Assembly (NCBI GenBank): GCA_022393335.1
Contig: JAJEKB010018150.1
Span: 1-64,000, forward strand
Source of the DNA: Macrotrachela quadricornifera
Lineage: Eukaryota; Rotifera; Eurotatoria; Philodinida; Philodinidae
DNA length: 64,000 nucleotides
Direction of reading: 5' to 3'
The notes under the pieces were generated by a model that ran no database searches, was not told the origin of the DNA, and was given only the letters and a program-made list of their open reading frames with translations. Both the position numbers and the translations under genes were made by a program. Below are positions 1-13,400 of this stretch, in pieces. Every line of letters starts with the position of its first letter. Position 1 is the stretch's first letter.

Positions 1-3000
1 TCACTACAGTTGAGATTATATATACCCATATACACAAAGATAAAAATGCAAGATATACAGTATAGATAGAGAATCACTATAGGATTATAATAGTAAATAT
101 ATGATCAATCCATATCAGTCTATAGTATATAAAAATAAAATAATACATCATCATGAAATTAAAAAGAGTCAAATTCTAACTCCTACTTTTGATTGTTCGG
201 ACTATAGTTTTAAGAAATATCTTTATGTTATTTGTGAAGAGATTGATTAGTGATTTTCGAAGTTTTTTTGTTGGTCAATTTAACAAAAATAACCAAATTC
301 AAATATTAAATAGTTCTTTTTAGTTATGTTACTGATCTTTTTTGTTCAAACTTTATTGAAAAGAAAAGATTTTAATAACAATCTTTTACATTCTTATGAG
401 AAACTTTTGTCTGTTTGAAAATACAATAAACTAAATCAGCAATTAATTTGCTGGACTTTGTTGATCATTATGTTGGTTTTTTCTTGAACACAATGAATCC
501 ATTCATTTTTTGTCATTGTATCGGATATGAATTTTTGCGTTATTTCCAATAAAGATTGTTGATATTCCATCAAAATAACGTGTAAATTCGTAGCTGAATT
601 CTAAACAAAAAGATAAAAAAATGAATTTATCTAAATTGAATCATAAAAGCAATTGTTTAGAGGAATTTTTAAACAATACTGGAATTATGTCATCTGTTTG
701 AATTGCCATGAACTTTTGATTTAAAATTGAAAGAGTTGGATATGTGGAAAATGATCGAAATTGATATATATATATATATATATACGAAATGACCGGAAGA
801 GAAAAAACAAAATTCAGACATTTTTCTTATTCAATAACGAGAAAAAAAGATTCAGTCGGCTAGTAAGATCAGTCACAAACACAACGATGATTGACTATTT
901 TGAATGTATCAGATGGAGGTGCTTTGTTCACAGAAACAAAGACAATAATTAATTAGTTGTTGTTGAAGAGTTCAATCAAATTTTGACGAAATGAGGCAAA
1001 CAATAGGTATCTTAGAATGTTTCTCGAACCAAATTATTTTCTCAATTCACTGGAATTTTATTTCTTATTCAGATCGGTAGTGTTTCATACATAAGCTAAT
1101 TTAAATACTAAGATATATGACAAAATCTGAATGAAGATACCATAGAATATCAACATTTGCTATCTCTGTTTAATAGAAAAATCAATTTACTGATCCAAAC
1201 GGAATATCCTTTTGTTTACTTAAAGATGAAACAGCTAGATTATCATTAACGCCTGGCTTTTGAAAATGTAGCGCTTTTTCATACCCAATTCTGAAAAAAA
1301 AATGATACCATCAAGAATTGAATAATTTAGGATTGTAGAATAATCTAGTTACACGTGTGCATGGTGTTCGTAAATTGCACCACACGTACATCGAAACATT
1401 TGATCCAAAAAAAATGAATAAGTATCTAAAATACAAGAAAAATATGAATTTACCTTTGATTTGAATTTTATCTTCTGTTAGGTGAACAATATTCCAAATA
1501 GGACAAGATGAGTGGCGTTTTTTAAGCTAATTTTCGTAAGTTGTGCAATAGAGAGATTGTTTAAACACACTGGAGAGAATTTCTTCAGAGTAACTCGACG
1601 AGTCCTTTTTAGTCATACTAACAATCACAAAGGAAGTTTTAATTAAATTTTCCATTGTTAGCATCTTATATTTATCGAAGAGAAGGGAGAAAGAGAATAA
1701 CACATGTTCGTATATCCAAACAAGATGTGTTGTATAATACATAGAAATATAAAAGAAGAATAAAGTAACCAAGATAAGAAGAAATGCATACGTATATATG
1801 TAGAGAGAAAGCATCAGAAAATTATTCTAAAATAAAATAAAATCTAGGTCAGATATACAGAAAAGCGAACAAAATATCACTCGCTAATAGAACCGGTAAA
1901 TGAATGATCAACCGCGTGACATATACAACAAGTCGAATAATCGATAATATTTTCGTTTGAAACATGAAAACTGAAGATTTTATGTATATTCATATTTTCT
2001 AGTAGATAAAAAAATACCAGCAAGATCTAAATTTTGATTAGGATTTAGGTAGTAAACAAAGAGATTCTTTCTCAAGTTCTTCTATAGGCTGACTTCAAAT
2101 TATCAAAATACATATGAATCGAGATCAGTCATTTCCAGGTTTAACATATTATTGTTATTTTCGTGTCTCCAACGAAATACGTCAATTTTTACTGAAATTA
2201 TGGTAAACTAAAACTGATTCTAAAATACAAAATACGTATATTTGTAAAAGGAATAAAATAAGTTTGTTTTTCGATTTTAAAATTTTTATATTGACATAAT
2301 CATCAGATGGATATGTGCGGCAATTATGATGAACATTCATTTGAATATTTATCAGTATTCTCTAAAGAAGATATCTATAAGAACTAATGAATGTTCTTTG
2401 TAGCACATTCTATTTTATTTTGGTTTTTTTAATTCGATCTTTTGAAACTTGTATCACTATTTCTCGAACAATTTCATTTTCTATCATTCCTTCTAGAAAA
2501 TTTGTAGGAAAAAAACAATAGAAAAGTTTCTTTCTTCACTTTGATATCATTGATAATAAACGTATAGTAAACATTTTCAAAGGCAAACATAGATTGAAAT
2601 AATCGTAATAAAGAAAAAGAAGCAACTGATGATGGATTGAAACACTAGTTGGTGTATAAGTTGAGCATGTAGTAAGTCGATTCTTCTCACAATATACATA
2701 ATAAAAAAACAGAAAAATATTATTTATTTTCATTTAGAAAAAGTAAAATCGTTATCTTTTGATCATATGACCATAAGCAAATATTTTACCGAACGGTTGT
2801 CATTGGTTTAGATGGAGTTCGATTCAAAGAAATTAAGTTACATTTGAGTAACATATTCGAACATTGTTAATCAACTTTATAATATCTCTTCGAAAAGTTA
2901 TAAATCACCTTACAATGCCCAATCTTTTTTATGTCAGAGATAATTGTTTGAATACGGAGAATGAATTAATAGATACAATCAAGGAGTTATTCAATGAAAT

Positions 3001-3624
3001 TAATATAATTCAAGTAACAACCGTGGAAAAGTTTTCGATATCTGTAAGGAGATCATACTTATTAAAGTAGAGAAAATCATTATAGTTTTACAGTATTAGC
3101 TATTGAAGTAATCGTAGCTCCTCAACGATGACTAGTTGGACTATACTCGTTGCAAACTCAATTGACAGGTATTGTTACATCAGCTATTAACACTCTTTGT
3201 ATGTAAAAACAGGCATGAATCGAATTCGACCTCAATTTCAATTATTGTACGTTAGGCATTAAAAATACGTAGACGTGAGCAGAAAGGAAGGATTTTAAGG
3301 GAATGCCCTGCAAGTGCATTTTTTGCTATTGGTTCAATGAGCGACCCGATTCCGATCGTAAACTACAACATCAGGCGATACGTTCGATAATAAGTCATTT
3401 ATTTTGATCATTGGTATCAATAAATGAGAAGAAGCTTTCAAAAATATCAGTTAAAAAAATCAAAACAATTTTGATTTCTTACCTTACTTGGTGAAAAAGA
3501 TTGAAATGGTACAAGATATGAAAATCAGCAAAGGATAAGACGGCTCTTTTTTAGATTCTTAGAAAGTAAGAGACCAATTAATATTCGCGTTGATAGAATT
3601 CGCAAAAAGACGACACTTATTGAT
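1..3624. other. AT-rich stretch without a recognisable gene
   Basis: No supported gene was seen on either strand. Open frames are short, lysine/isoleucine-rich and lack flanking splice signals. A (TA)n run lies at about 765-783. A 68-codon frame at 2,864-3,070 (+) looks slightly protein-like but matches nothing I recognise. The segment around 3,230-3,400 is less AT-rich than its surroundings and may be an old repeat. Confidence 0.5.
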
Positions 3625-5705
3625 AAAGACGGGGGCGTATAAAACCACAAATCGGCCCCCGACTGTCTTTCTCCATAAAACTATCTATGTTCTTTGAAAC
3701 TGCTATACTCTGATGCAGCATGAAACGCTTAATCTTTTGGTAATAAATTTGACCCATCTAGCGCGTAAATAGACTTCAAATCTATCAATTTTCCAAGAGG
3801 TCTTTTATCGAGAAAATCAGCATATTTCTTCAAACCTGTTCTTCAATCATTTGACAGAACTCAAATAAACCTTCGATTAGGCAAGCTCTCTTCATACTAG
3901 GTCGATAGCATTTTTTACAGGCTACAAAATAATATATGTCTTAAATCTTAAACTTGTTGACCGAAAAAATTCAAAAGACAAATACTTACTCGAGTAGGTC
4001 AAAATACCCCTTTTTTAGGGCATGACTGCACGTTATTGAATCTTGTGTTTCTTTAAATCATTTTAATGACTGAATCTCGAATTGTATATTCGAGAGCATC
4101 TTTGAGACGATACAAAATGACCTATCATCTTTCACTTCTTCAGTTCGTTGGCCAAAAATATCCACAAGACAGTTACGTTAAAGAATAAACTAAAACACTG
4201 CGTTTTCATGTCATGAGAAGTTAGTATTGGATCTTACATTTCCTGAAACTATGTTGATGACGGAGTCTCTAATTGCTGATTTGATGGCACTTTTGACCAT
4301 ATGAAAAATAATGTATCCGGTATTGTGTAAGTTGCTGTGTGAAAAGTACGCTGAAGCGAGCTTGATGAAATCAAGGATCCATCAAGATGTTTAGTTTTCA
4401 TAGGTATCATGATTCGTAGTAAATCAAAGAATAACTTAAGAGAAATAAATGGACAATTTTAATATAAATCAAAATAAAAAGCAGTTAAATTAAAAATTTT
4501 TCAATTTAAATATATAAAATAATACATTTGAATAGAAAATCGTACTATTTTGGTGTTTATTCCAAACATCATCATCAGACGTATTCTTTTATATTCACAA
4601 TTGCAGCAATAAAATGGACTTAGTCTTAGGGAATAGACAATCTTGTTATCGTGTCTTGTATGTGACAATAATTATTCGTCTGTCAGCTAATGTATTATCA
4701 ACTACTTCAATTTAAGGATCGTGAATTTGGATAAGTCTGATGATGGTGTTTGGTATAAACAGCGAAATATTACCATTTTTCTATTCAAATGTGTTATTTT
4801 ATATATTTAAATTGAAATATTTTTAATTTAACTGCTTTTTATTTTGATTTATATTAAAATTATCCATTTATTTCTCTTAAGTTATTCTTTGATTTACTGC
4901 GAATCATGATACCTATGAAAACTAAACATCTTGATGGATTCTTGACTTCCTCAAGCTCACTTCAGTGTACTTTTCACATAGCAACTTACACAATACCGGA
5001 TACATTATTTTTCATATGATCAAGAGTGCTATTAGATCAGCAATAAGAGACTCCGTCATCAACATAGTTTGAGGAAACGCAAGATCCAATACTAACTTCT
5101 CATAGCATGAAAACGCAGTGTTTTAGTTTATTCTTTAACGTAACTGTCTAGTGGATATTTTTGGCCAACAAACTGAAGAGGTGAAAGATGATAGATCATT
5201 TTGTATCGTCTCAAAGATGCTCTCGAATATACAATTCGAGATTCAGTCATTAAAATGATTTAAAGAAACACAAGATTCAATAACGTGCAGTCATGTCCTA
5301 AAAAAGTGGTTATTTTGACCTACTCGGGTAAGTATTTGTCTTTTGAATTTTTTCGGTCAACAGATTTAAGTTTTAAGAGATGTACTATTTTGTAGCCTGT
5401 GAAAAATGCTATCGACCTAGTATGAAGAGAGCTTGCCTAATCGAAGGTTTATTTGAGTTTCTGTCAAATTACTGAAGAACATGTTTGAAGAAATATGCTG
5501 ATTTTCTCTATGAAGGACCTCTTGGAAAATTGATTGATTTGAAGTCTATTTACGCGCTAGATGGGTCGAGTTCATTACCAGAAGATTCAGCGTTTCATGC
5601 TGCATCAGAGTATAACAGTTTCAAAGAACACAGATAGTTTTATAGAGAAAAACAGGCAGGGATCGATTTGTGGTTTTATATCCTCCTCCCCGTGTTTTAA
5701 GACAA
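3625..5705. repeat. Giant inverted repeat (near-palindrome), about 970-bp arms
   Basis: The left arm (about 3,625-4,600) reads as the reverse complement of the right arm (about 4,715-5,705) over its whole length, with scattered substitutions; by eye roughly 90% identity. Anchor pairs include CGCGTAAATAGACTTCAAAT at 3,761 against its complement near 5,537, and the segment at 4,081-4,120 against 5,220-5,250. The spacer is about 115 bp. The outer ends carry a C/G-run-flanked stretch (GGGGGC...CCCCC at 3,632-3,661; the right end is similar but altered). There is no ORF of note in the arms. It resembles a foldback-type or very large MITE element. Target-site duplication was not resolved and boundaries are good to about 10 bp. 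Confidence 0.85.
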
Positions 5706-5895
5706 TTTCTCATTTTTATGAGATAGAATAGGAAAGCGTGGAACCAATGAAATATGTTTTTGAAAAAGAACAAAATAATAAATAAATCTGATATAGAATG
5801 TATCACATTCTTAAATAATAGTTGTATAATGCAAAATGCTGAACATCTTAATAACATAACAGAAAAAATAGATATAATTTATTTCTACTCATAAT

Positions 5896-6686
5896 TATAA
5901 AAGGTGTCTCATAAATTCTGGGCCTCTCAGTATTTTGAGAATATCTCTTTTAGTATTTGTCTGTTAAGACATTGTTTTTTTCATCAAAATGTAGGAATTG
6001 AAATTTTCTACAAAACCTTGTATGACCAGACTCAAAAAGTATTTTAGATATATTTGAAGAAATATGAAAAGTAAAGAGATACAGAAAGCTGTAAAGAGTA
6101 ACGTGTGGGACATAACGAATGACTGCACTTTGCATCCCATTTTTTCATTACTTACTTCGTCCTATTAAAAATCAAAGTATACCGAAAGATGCAGCGTGAA
6201 AAGCTCTGTAATTTACATACGACCACTTATTGCATGGTTGCACTTTTTGTTTTCAAAATGAACAAAATTTTGAACGATCAAATTTCTCTCGTGCAAAAAT
6301 GAAACTTGTTTTTGGTACAAGATGAATCCGCTTTTTTCTTACTTCATCTATTTATAATTGTTTTTGTGTAAATTGTAGAGCTTTTCACGCTGCATCCTTT
6401 AGTTTACTTTGGTTTTTAATAGGATGAAGTCATAAAAAATGAAACGCGAAGCGCGGCGATTCATTATGTCCAACACGTTACTCTTTACAGCTGACTGTAT
6501 CTCTTTACTTTTCATCTTTTTTCAAATATATCTAAAATACTTTTTGAGTCTGGTCATACAAGGTTTTGTAGAGAATTGCAAGCGCTATATTCTGATAAAA
6601 AAAAACAATGTCTTAACAGACAAATATTAAAAGAGATATCCTCAAAATACTGAGTGGCCCAGAACTTATGGGACACCCTTTATACT
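5896..6686. mobile_element. MITE-like element with long terminal inverted repeats and TA flanks
   Basis: The left arm (about 5,896-6,215) and right arm (about 6,365-6,686) are inverted copies. The termini read TATAAAAGGTGTCTCATAAA on the left and, reverse-complemented, TATAAAGGGTGTCCCATAAG on the right. Arms stay alignable for over 300 bp, for example TTTGTCTGTTAAGACATTG on both. A TA at each outer edge fits a Tc1/mariner-type target duplication. The central 150 bp is unique within the element but recurs in decayed form near the right end of the window (63,285-63,540). No transposase ORF is present, so it would be non-autonomous. The family assignment is inference from terminus and TA only. 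Confidence 0.75.
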
Positions 6687-7600
6687 GGCATAAAATGACG
6701 ATCCAAAAACATTTTTTCTCTTGTGATAGGAAAGGAAACTAGAAAATTCACATGCTGTCATTGGAACAGCATGTGGATTTGTCTGTGGGATTATATCCAG
6801 TGTGGAACAGATTAGAAAAAAGTCTTCTGAAGATGTAAATTAACAGTAGGACATTATCTGAAAATGGATGTGTTTGTATCGTGATTTAGTAGGATTGATC
6901 ATATTTGTGTCGGATCATACTTTTGACTTTCTTTTCAATATGATTCATTTAGCGTGTGAATAAGAGTGAGAATTCTTAGCAGAAAGAATCAGATACGTCT
7001 TTGACCAAAAATACTTACCTTTCAAGTAATATCTATATCGGATGATGTTAAAGTTTTATTTTATGATGTAAAAATTAGAAAGATAATCGCTGATATCAAA
7101 CAGAATGAACAATTTATTTAAAACGTAGTCAATTTTTGATAAATAACATTTCAACAATATCATGCATGATAGTATTGCAATATTTTTATTTCTTCTTTAC
7201 AATAGATTTTCATTATTGAACTTGAAAACAAAGAATTTATTTTTCTCTATTTTTCAATTAATTACTAAATGTACTTCAGGAAAAACGAAAAATACTTTAT
7301 AACTTCAACAATTTACAGACACATGAAGAGGATAAATATATATATGCCAGATTTTTTTTGAGAATTTTGATCTAATTGAATTCTATATTGATTTATTTTA
7401 TTTGGTAATAATATCATTTATTTAAATAAATCTTGTCGATAGATAATAATATGTTTTTTCATACTACTCAATAAGATATGGAAAAAGAATAGACGACGAA
7501 AGAAAAAGAAAATGTTTTAGATGGAAATCAAATACTAAACAATTCACAATACAGTTCACAATAATTTAAAAATGTAAAATATTTGGCTATATTATTTATT
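6687..7600. other. Intergenic, nothing recognised
   Basis: AT-rich sequence between the MITE-like element and the stop codon of the GST gene. The last 200-300 bp probably include the GST 3' UTR, as that gene ends at 7,601 on the minus strand. Nothing else was seen. Confidence 0.4.
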
Positions 7601-8580
7601 TCATTGCATTGCTTGAACAGTTTTCCATGACATTCGTGATGTAATTTTATCCCACCATTGTTTAACATGTGGTCGAGATTCGAATAAAGTACCTTCACCA
7701 ATTTTAACAAGCCATGCACCATAAGGTATATGAAATAAATCAGCCAAAGTAAATTTCTATAAACAATAAAAAATTAAATTAAATTAAAGCTTGTATCATT
7801 TAGTGCTTCAACTTAATCCAAAGATATGTAAAAACTATTTTTAAAAATAGTTTTAACATATTCTTATAACACACTAAAATATATATAATTATTATTTTTC
7901 TTCTTATACTTACTTCACCAGCAAGATATGGTTGTTTAGATAAAATCTTTTCATAAACATCTAAATTACTATTCAATTGTTGTTTAAATGAAGCTACTTT
8001 AGCTTCATCTGGTTCACCTTGTCCTTTCATTCTAAATCGAATAAAATATATTTAAAAAAAAACACACATAATATTTTATAAAATCGAGATTACTTTTTAA
8101 AAACTCGTTCAGCAACAATACCACTAGCATACGGATCAAAATAAGATGCTTCTATAGATGCAGCTTGTTCAAACAAACCTTGTGCTTCAGCAGTTTTTGT
8201 TGGTATTAATTCTGTACCCTGGCCTTTATATTTTGTCTCTAAATATCGGCAAATAGCTCGTGATTCTACATACAAAAAAAATCTAAATCTAATTGAACAA
8301 TAATCGAAAACGAACCATAAACTTTAAAACCATCTTCATCAATTAATACAGGAATAACACCAAATGGTTGTTTTTCTTCTAAATATTTTTGTGTCTAAAA
8401 ATATCATTTTATTATTAATATATTTATCTTTTTGTTTTATTTTACTTTATGTTCACCACCAAAAAAATCTATTGATTGAAGTTTAAAACTCAGTCCTTTT
8501 TCAGTTAATGTTGCTATTACACGTTGAGTACATGTTGACGCAGACAAACCATATAGAGTAATTGGTGTCTTTGTTTCCAT
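7601..8580 (-). CDS. Phi-class-like glutathione S-transferase
   Basis: Five exons on the minus strand: 8580-8446, 8394-8316, 8265-8094, 8031-7914 and 7756-7601; they join to 219 codons plus stop, the normal cytosolic GST length. All introns are GT-AG. The N-terminal thioredoxin-like domain has the STCTQR motif with the presumed catalytic Ser at residue 15, a cis-Pro in GVIPV near residue 60 and the ESRAI glutathione-binding motif near 72. The C-terminal helical domain has LDVYE, YLAGE and FTLADLFHIP. This layout (Ser active site, FDPYAS, FTLADLxHIP) is that of the plant Phi class and its fungal/bacterial relatives, not the Mu, Pi or Sigma classes common in animals. Expected role: glutathione conjugation or peroxide reduction in the cytosol. 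The class call comes from motifs read by eye. Confidence 0.93.
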
Positions 8581-9006
8581 TAAGATATTATTTTTTTTGT
8601 ATTATATAAATCTCAAATATGATAAATACCAGAAATCTATAATAAAATGCGCATTGTCACTGTAATATTTGTATGTCTCACTTAATAGACTACTGAAAGA
8701 AAAAAAAACGCCTTGTCATTCTAGCAAGAAACCATAAAAACGAGGAAAAAAAAGAAGACCGATAGAAAAGAGGTAAATAGTATAATAACTACTAGCAACA
8801 CATCTTTTTTTTTCTTGTGACGTTCTATTTATGCCTTGCCGTTGTCATAGTAATGAGATTTATTTTGTCTTTTTACATACAATTTTTATTATATCGAATT
8901 TATTATTTTTTCCTTTCAAAAAACAAAAAAACAAATTAAAAATTGAATTATTTCTTCTCAAGAAATAATATTATTTATATAATATTTAAAATATAAATTT
9001 AAATCT

Positions 9007-10418
9007 TTATCGACTAGTTGTATTAAATTGTTGATAAAATGCAGCAGTTGGTGCTGAACGATATACAGATGAATTAAGATAATCTTGATATTCATGTTGT
9101 ATTTTAGCAAGTTTTTTATTTTCATTAGCTAAATAAGAACAATATTGACGTTTATCTTCTTCAATTTGTTGATCAATAGTTATTGCTTGTTTAGCTATAG
9201 CATTTTTATATTGTCCCCAAATTTTATCAATATATTTTTCATTATTATTAATTTTCTATATAAATAAAATGAATAAAAAAAAGGAAAAGCCATATGAAAA
9301 AGTATGTACTTGACGTTCATTAATTTGTGCTAATTGTTGATGACGAATGTCATTTAATTGTTCTTTGTTCATTCCTTTCCAACGATCAACAATAATATGA
9401 TTACGAGAATCAAATATATTTTTGGAATTTTCTGTTAATATATCACTGAAAGTAGTATTGACAATTTCAGCTAATTGTTCTTCTCTTTCACGTGTTTTTT
9501 GTTCAGTTTCTCGAATCTTTGCTTCATTAGCCTATTATAAAAACAAATATAAATTTATATTGAAAATTATACATTTTCTTTTTTTTTAAACAATAAAATC
9601 TAACAATTATTTTATTATAATTTTGTGTTGCTATATTCATAGCTCGATGACATTCATATTCGATCTGTTTTAAATTATTACTTTGTTCATATAATTCCAT
9701 TTGTTTATAATCGTATAAACGATTAGCTAAATATTCTTGGTCATTTCTTTTTATTTTATTCATTATCTTTTAAATAAATAATTTTATATAAATACGGATA
9801 AATGCATAAATTTTACTTGTATATCAAAATAGTTCTTTAATTGTTTTTGTTGAACTTTTTTTCTTTCATATGCTTGAAGATCTTCACCAGCAAATATTTG
9901 ACCAGATGATGGTCCTAAACGAGAATCATCATCATTAATTCGTGTAGGTGTTAAATATTTTAATCTATTTGGATTATTTAAATCCCATTCTCTTGTATTT
10001 TCGGGTTTTTGATATAAATAACGATATTTATTTAATTCTTTTGCATTTTGATGTTGTTGATAAAGTTCTTCTTGATTAAGATGTAGTAATTTTAAATCAT
10101 TATGTATCATTTCACGATCTATATGATTTTAAAATAATTTTAAAAGATTTTTTTTCTTGTATATTCTTTTACTAAATGCATCATTTCGTTGTTTTTCTAA
10201 GTTTTTTAGATATTGTCGTTCTTTAACTTGTTCATCAAGACTTGTTTTATCAATCTGAACAGAGATTTTAAAAATTAGTTTATATGATTCTTTTAACTTA
10301 CACCAATTGTACGATATTTAACATTAAAAATACGTGATAAACGTTCTTGTTCTTCACGTTGACGTCGTTCTATAGCAGCTTGTTCTTTAACATTAATTGG
10401 TAAATTAAGAAGAAACAT
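9007..10418 (-). CDS. RIBC2: RIB43A-like coiled-coil protein (RIBC1/RIBC2 family)
   Basis: Six exons: 10418-10302, 10254-10173, 10118-9817, 9766-9605, 9531-9310 and 9255-9007, joining to 377 codons plus stop, the usual RIBC2 length. The protein starts MFLLNLP and is almost all helical and charged. Family landmarks are RTIGIDKTSLDEQVKER near residue 37, the conserved GPSSGQIFAGEDLQ segment in the middle, and a tail rich in Gln/Lys coiled coil ending YRSAPTAAFYQQ. RIB43A proteins are microtubule inner proteins that sit in the doublet lumen of cilia and flagella, near the protofilament ribbon. RIBC1 and RIBC2 cannot be separated safely by eye. The gene lies about 430 bp upstream of the GST on the same strand; no functional link is implied. 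Confidence 0.93.
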
Positions 10419-13400
10419 TTTTTTAGATACAATTTATCTACAAAAAAAAATCAAATCATTCCTAAATACAAATAAAAATTCATCTATATAATTTTTAAGT
10501 TTTTTTCAATGAAGAATTTATATTATCTTTAATGAAATATATATATCTTTTAATTCAACAATATAATCATCCTCAAGAAGATCGCTTAGAAAAATAAAGC
10601 AAAAATTTAATATTCATTTATTTAAAATGAATAATTGATATAAGAAATTTCCAATGATATACAAAAGCATGTTTGTTTGTTTTTTTTCCTATTTAAAAAA
10701 ACATTTCGCGCTAGTTTTATATGATTAAATATATTTTCTTGTATAGAAAAGATATTTATATCATTAAGCGATTAATTCTTACAGTCAATTAATGTATGTA
10801 ATAAGTACATATTTTGAGTGTTCTTCAATAGAACAGCATGATACCATTTCATGTACAATGATGCAATTATAAATTTCAATACAATTGAAAAATATTTATC
10901 ATTTTTAACATAAGTATTTTATCCTTAATGTTAACTTATACAAATAATTATTGACAAGTGTTCAATCGGATTCCTATTAGATGTATGTTCCATTTTGTTC
11001 AAAATAATTAACACTAACAAAAGAAGTTGTAAATGAATTCAATATAATTTCTTTTAACTTATAGATTATATGGTTAATATTATCTTTTACAGTTTGATCA
11101 TCACAGCATGAAGACAACAAAAAGAAGAAGAAGAAAAAAATCAATGAATTATAACATGATGATGTAAAATAAAATCATTCTATCATAACATTTTTTGATC
11201 AGCTATCAATATTAAAGAGACACATTCATAAAGATAGCGTGTGAAACTATGACATTGTTTCTTACAGTTTTGTCTTAATTCTTAATTTATTTTCTTTTAT
11301 GTTAAAAGAGAATGGTCATTTAGTGGAACTCTTTTTCTTTTCTTTTTTTCTCTTTAAGTCATTTGTCAACTTGATGAACGAAGAACATTAATAATGAGAT
11401 ATATAAAGCAGTCAACTCGAGACGACATGTCAGGAAATTGGAATGGAGAGATACTCGATATGGATGAAGGAAAAAGAAAAACGATCAATTGAACTTTTCG
11501 CTTGTAGACTGATCAAGAAAAAAAATATATATACAAGGCTTCTGGTTTTCACTAATGAACATATATATATATATATATAGATTTAGTTCATGATGATTTA
11601 GATACTGTTTGTAGTATAAGAGCATGCGCGCCTGCTTGTAATATTATCATAATCAAAAGACCGACTTGTGATTATTGGGCTCCTTCGTTTCTTTATTTTA
11701 TATATGTATATATACACATAGAAAGATAGATAAGGTGAACTGCGTTTTATTTTGTTCTCTTGTCTAATTGCAGACGATGGTAATGCACGAGTGCTAGATG
11801 AAACATACTTATATTCACGCGCTCGACTCCATATCTTATGTGATAATCATCAAAAAGAGGTCAGCTAGAGGCGAAATTCTCTTATGAGATTTTTAACTAT
11901 TTATCAAGAATTATTATCGATATTTCATTCAAATATGTCATTCATTCAATTCTTTAACTGTATATTAAAGGTCATAAGAATAAATTATTTTTTCGTGTCA
12001 ACTAGAGAATTGATTTGTCATTCCTTTACATCAACAGCTTGCTCACATTTTCACGAGAAGAAAATGAAACTTGTTCACACCTAAGCGATGGATAGTGTGA
12101 GAAAATCAAATTTTCACAACGAGAAAACAATCAATTATCAATTGGTGACATGACCATATACATGTACAAAAAAAAAAATTTTCTCTGCTTCATGTATTAT
12201 TTTCATGACAACTGTATAACTCATCATATTCATTTCTGGTAAGAAATTAGCTTTAAGGCAAAATTTTTCTTATCAAGTCATTCGATCATTAGTCTCGAAA
12301 ACGTCACTTTATATTCAAGCAGATAAGACAAGACATGACGAGATGGAGATGTCAACTACTGTATTATACGGAAATGATTGTATTGGGCTTATCATTATCA
12401 CTGTTGTGATATCCTATTGTTGATGTACATCTTTCGATTGTTAAGAACAATTTGTTCCTCTATTGTTCTCATTTAAATATACATACATGTATATCTACAT
12501 ACATCCGGACGACATATAAACTTCCTACTATTGAAACTACATGTGTCCTACTGTGAGAATCTAATTTTTTTTTCTTCGAGCAATATGTCTCGAAAGCCAC
12601 AAAAAGAAAAGGAGAGAGAGAGAGAGAGAGCGAGAGAGAGAAAGAATGGGTGAACAGCATCTCTAATTGAAGTGACAGTTGACGTAAGTGTATTGCAACT
12701 TGAAATTCATCATGTATTCTGCTCATTCTTTTTCCCATTGTTCTTGGCGGTTAACTGAAAAAAAGTGACTGTATGACATACGATTACAAGAAAATTACAG
12801 AGACCCTTCTCTCATGAGACACAAAGGCATAAAATTAATGAGATGGAATGTGTATGTGTCGTTTTTTTTTCTTCTTCTTTTTTTCTTTGTATTAACAGAG
12901 TTCAACATCATCACCATCTTCATTTAGACCATTTCTAGTTTTTCACAAGAATATGTGAGTTTCTTTAACTACATTTATTCCTTTTGCGTATCAAATGCCG
13001 ATCATATGGTTACACCTGCTAATGACCTTTAGGATGAATCTGATTCGATTGTGTAAGATATGTATATATTAGCCTAGAAAAGATCAGAGCACGGTTAGTG
13101 GCGGGATACCATTTATAATGATCGATGGGTGCAGACAACCCGGGTGTCACCTATCTTTTCTTTTCTTTTTTCGGAATGATCATGATGATGTAAAACAAGG
13201 CGACGACGTATGCTGTTTGTACACAGATCTTTCATTCTTTCTCTCTCTCTCTCGCTCTTTTTTCTAGATAGAGAAAGACAAACCAAATGTATATATTTTT
13301 TTCTTTCCTTCGTCGTTCTTTCTCTCTTTCATTGAACGTACGAGAATAAGAGAATAAGAATAAGAAAAAGAGTGTTCACTTTGAAATCAAATATCACTCA

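Noticed and set aside
761..952. 63-codon frame beginning with a Tyr-Ile repeat
   Set aside because: Its N-terminus is the translation of a (TA)n microsatellite and the rest is low-complexity Lys/Arg; no splice or family support.
2864..3070. 68-codon frame with fairly protein-like composition
   Set aside because: No recognisable motif, no flanking exons, no signal peptide; kept only as a remark.
12469..12738. 89-codon minus-strand frame with a Ser-Leu repeat
   Set aside because: The repeat is simply the (GA)n microsatellite read on the other strand.
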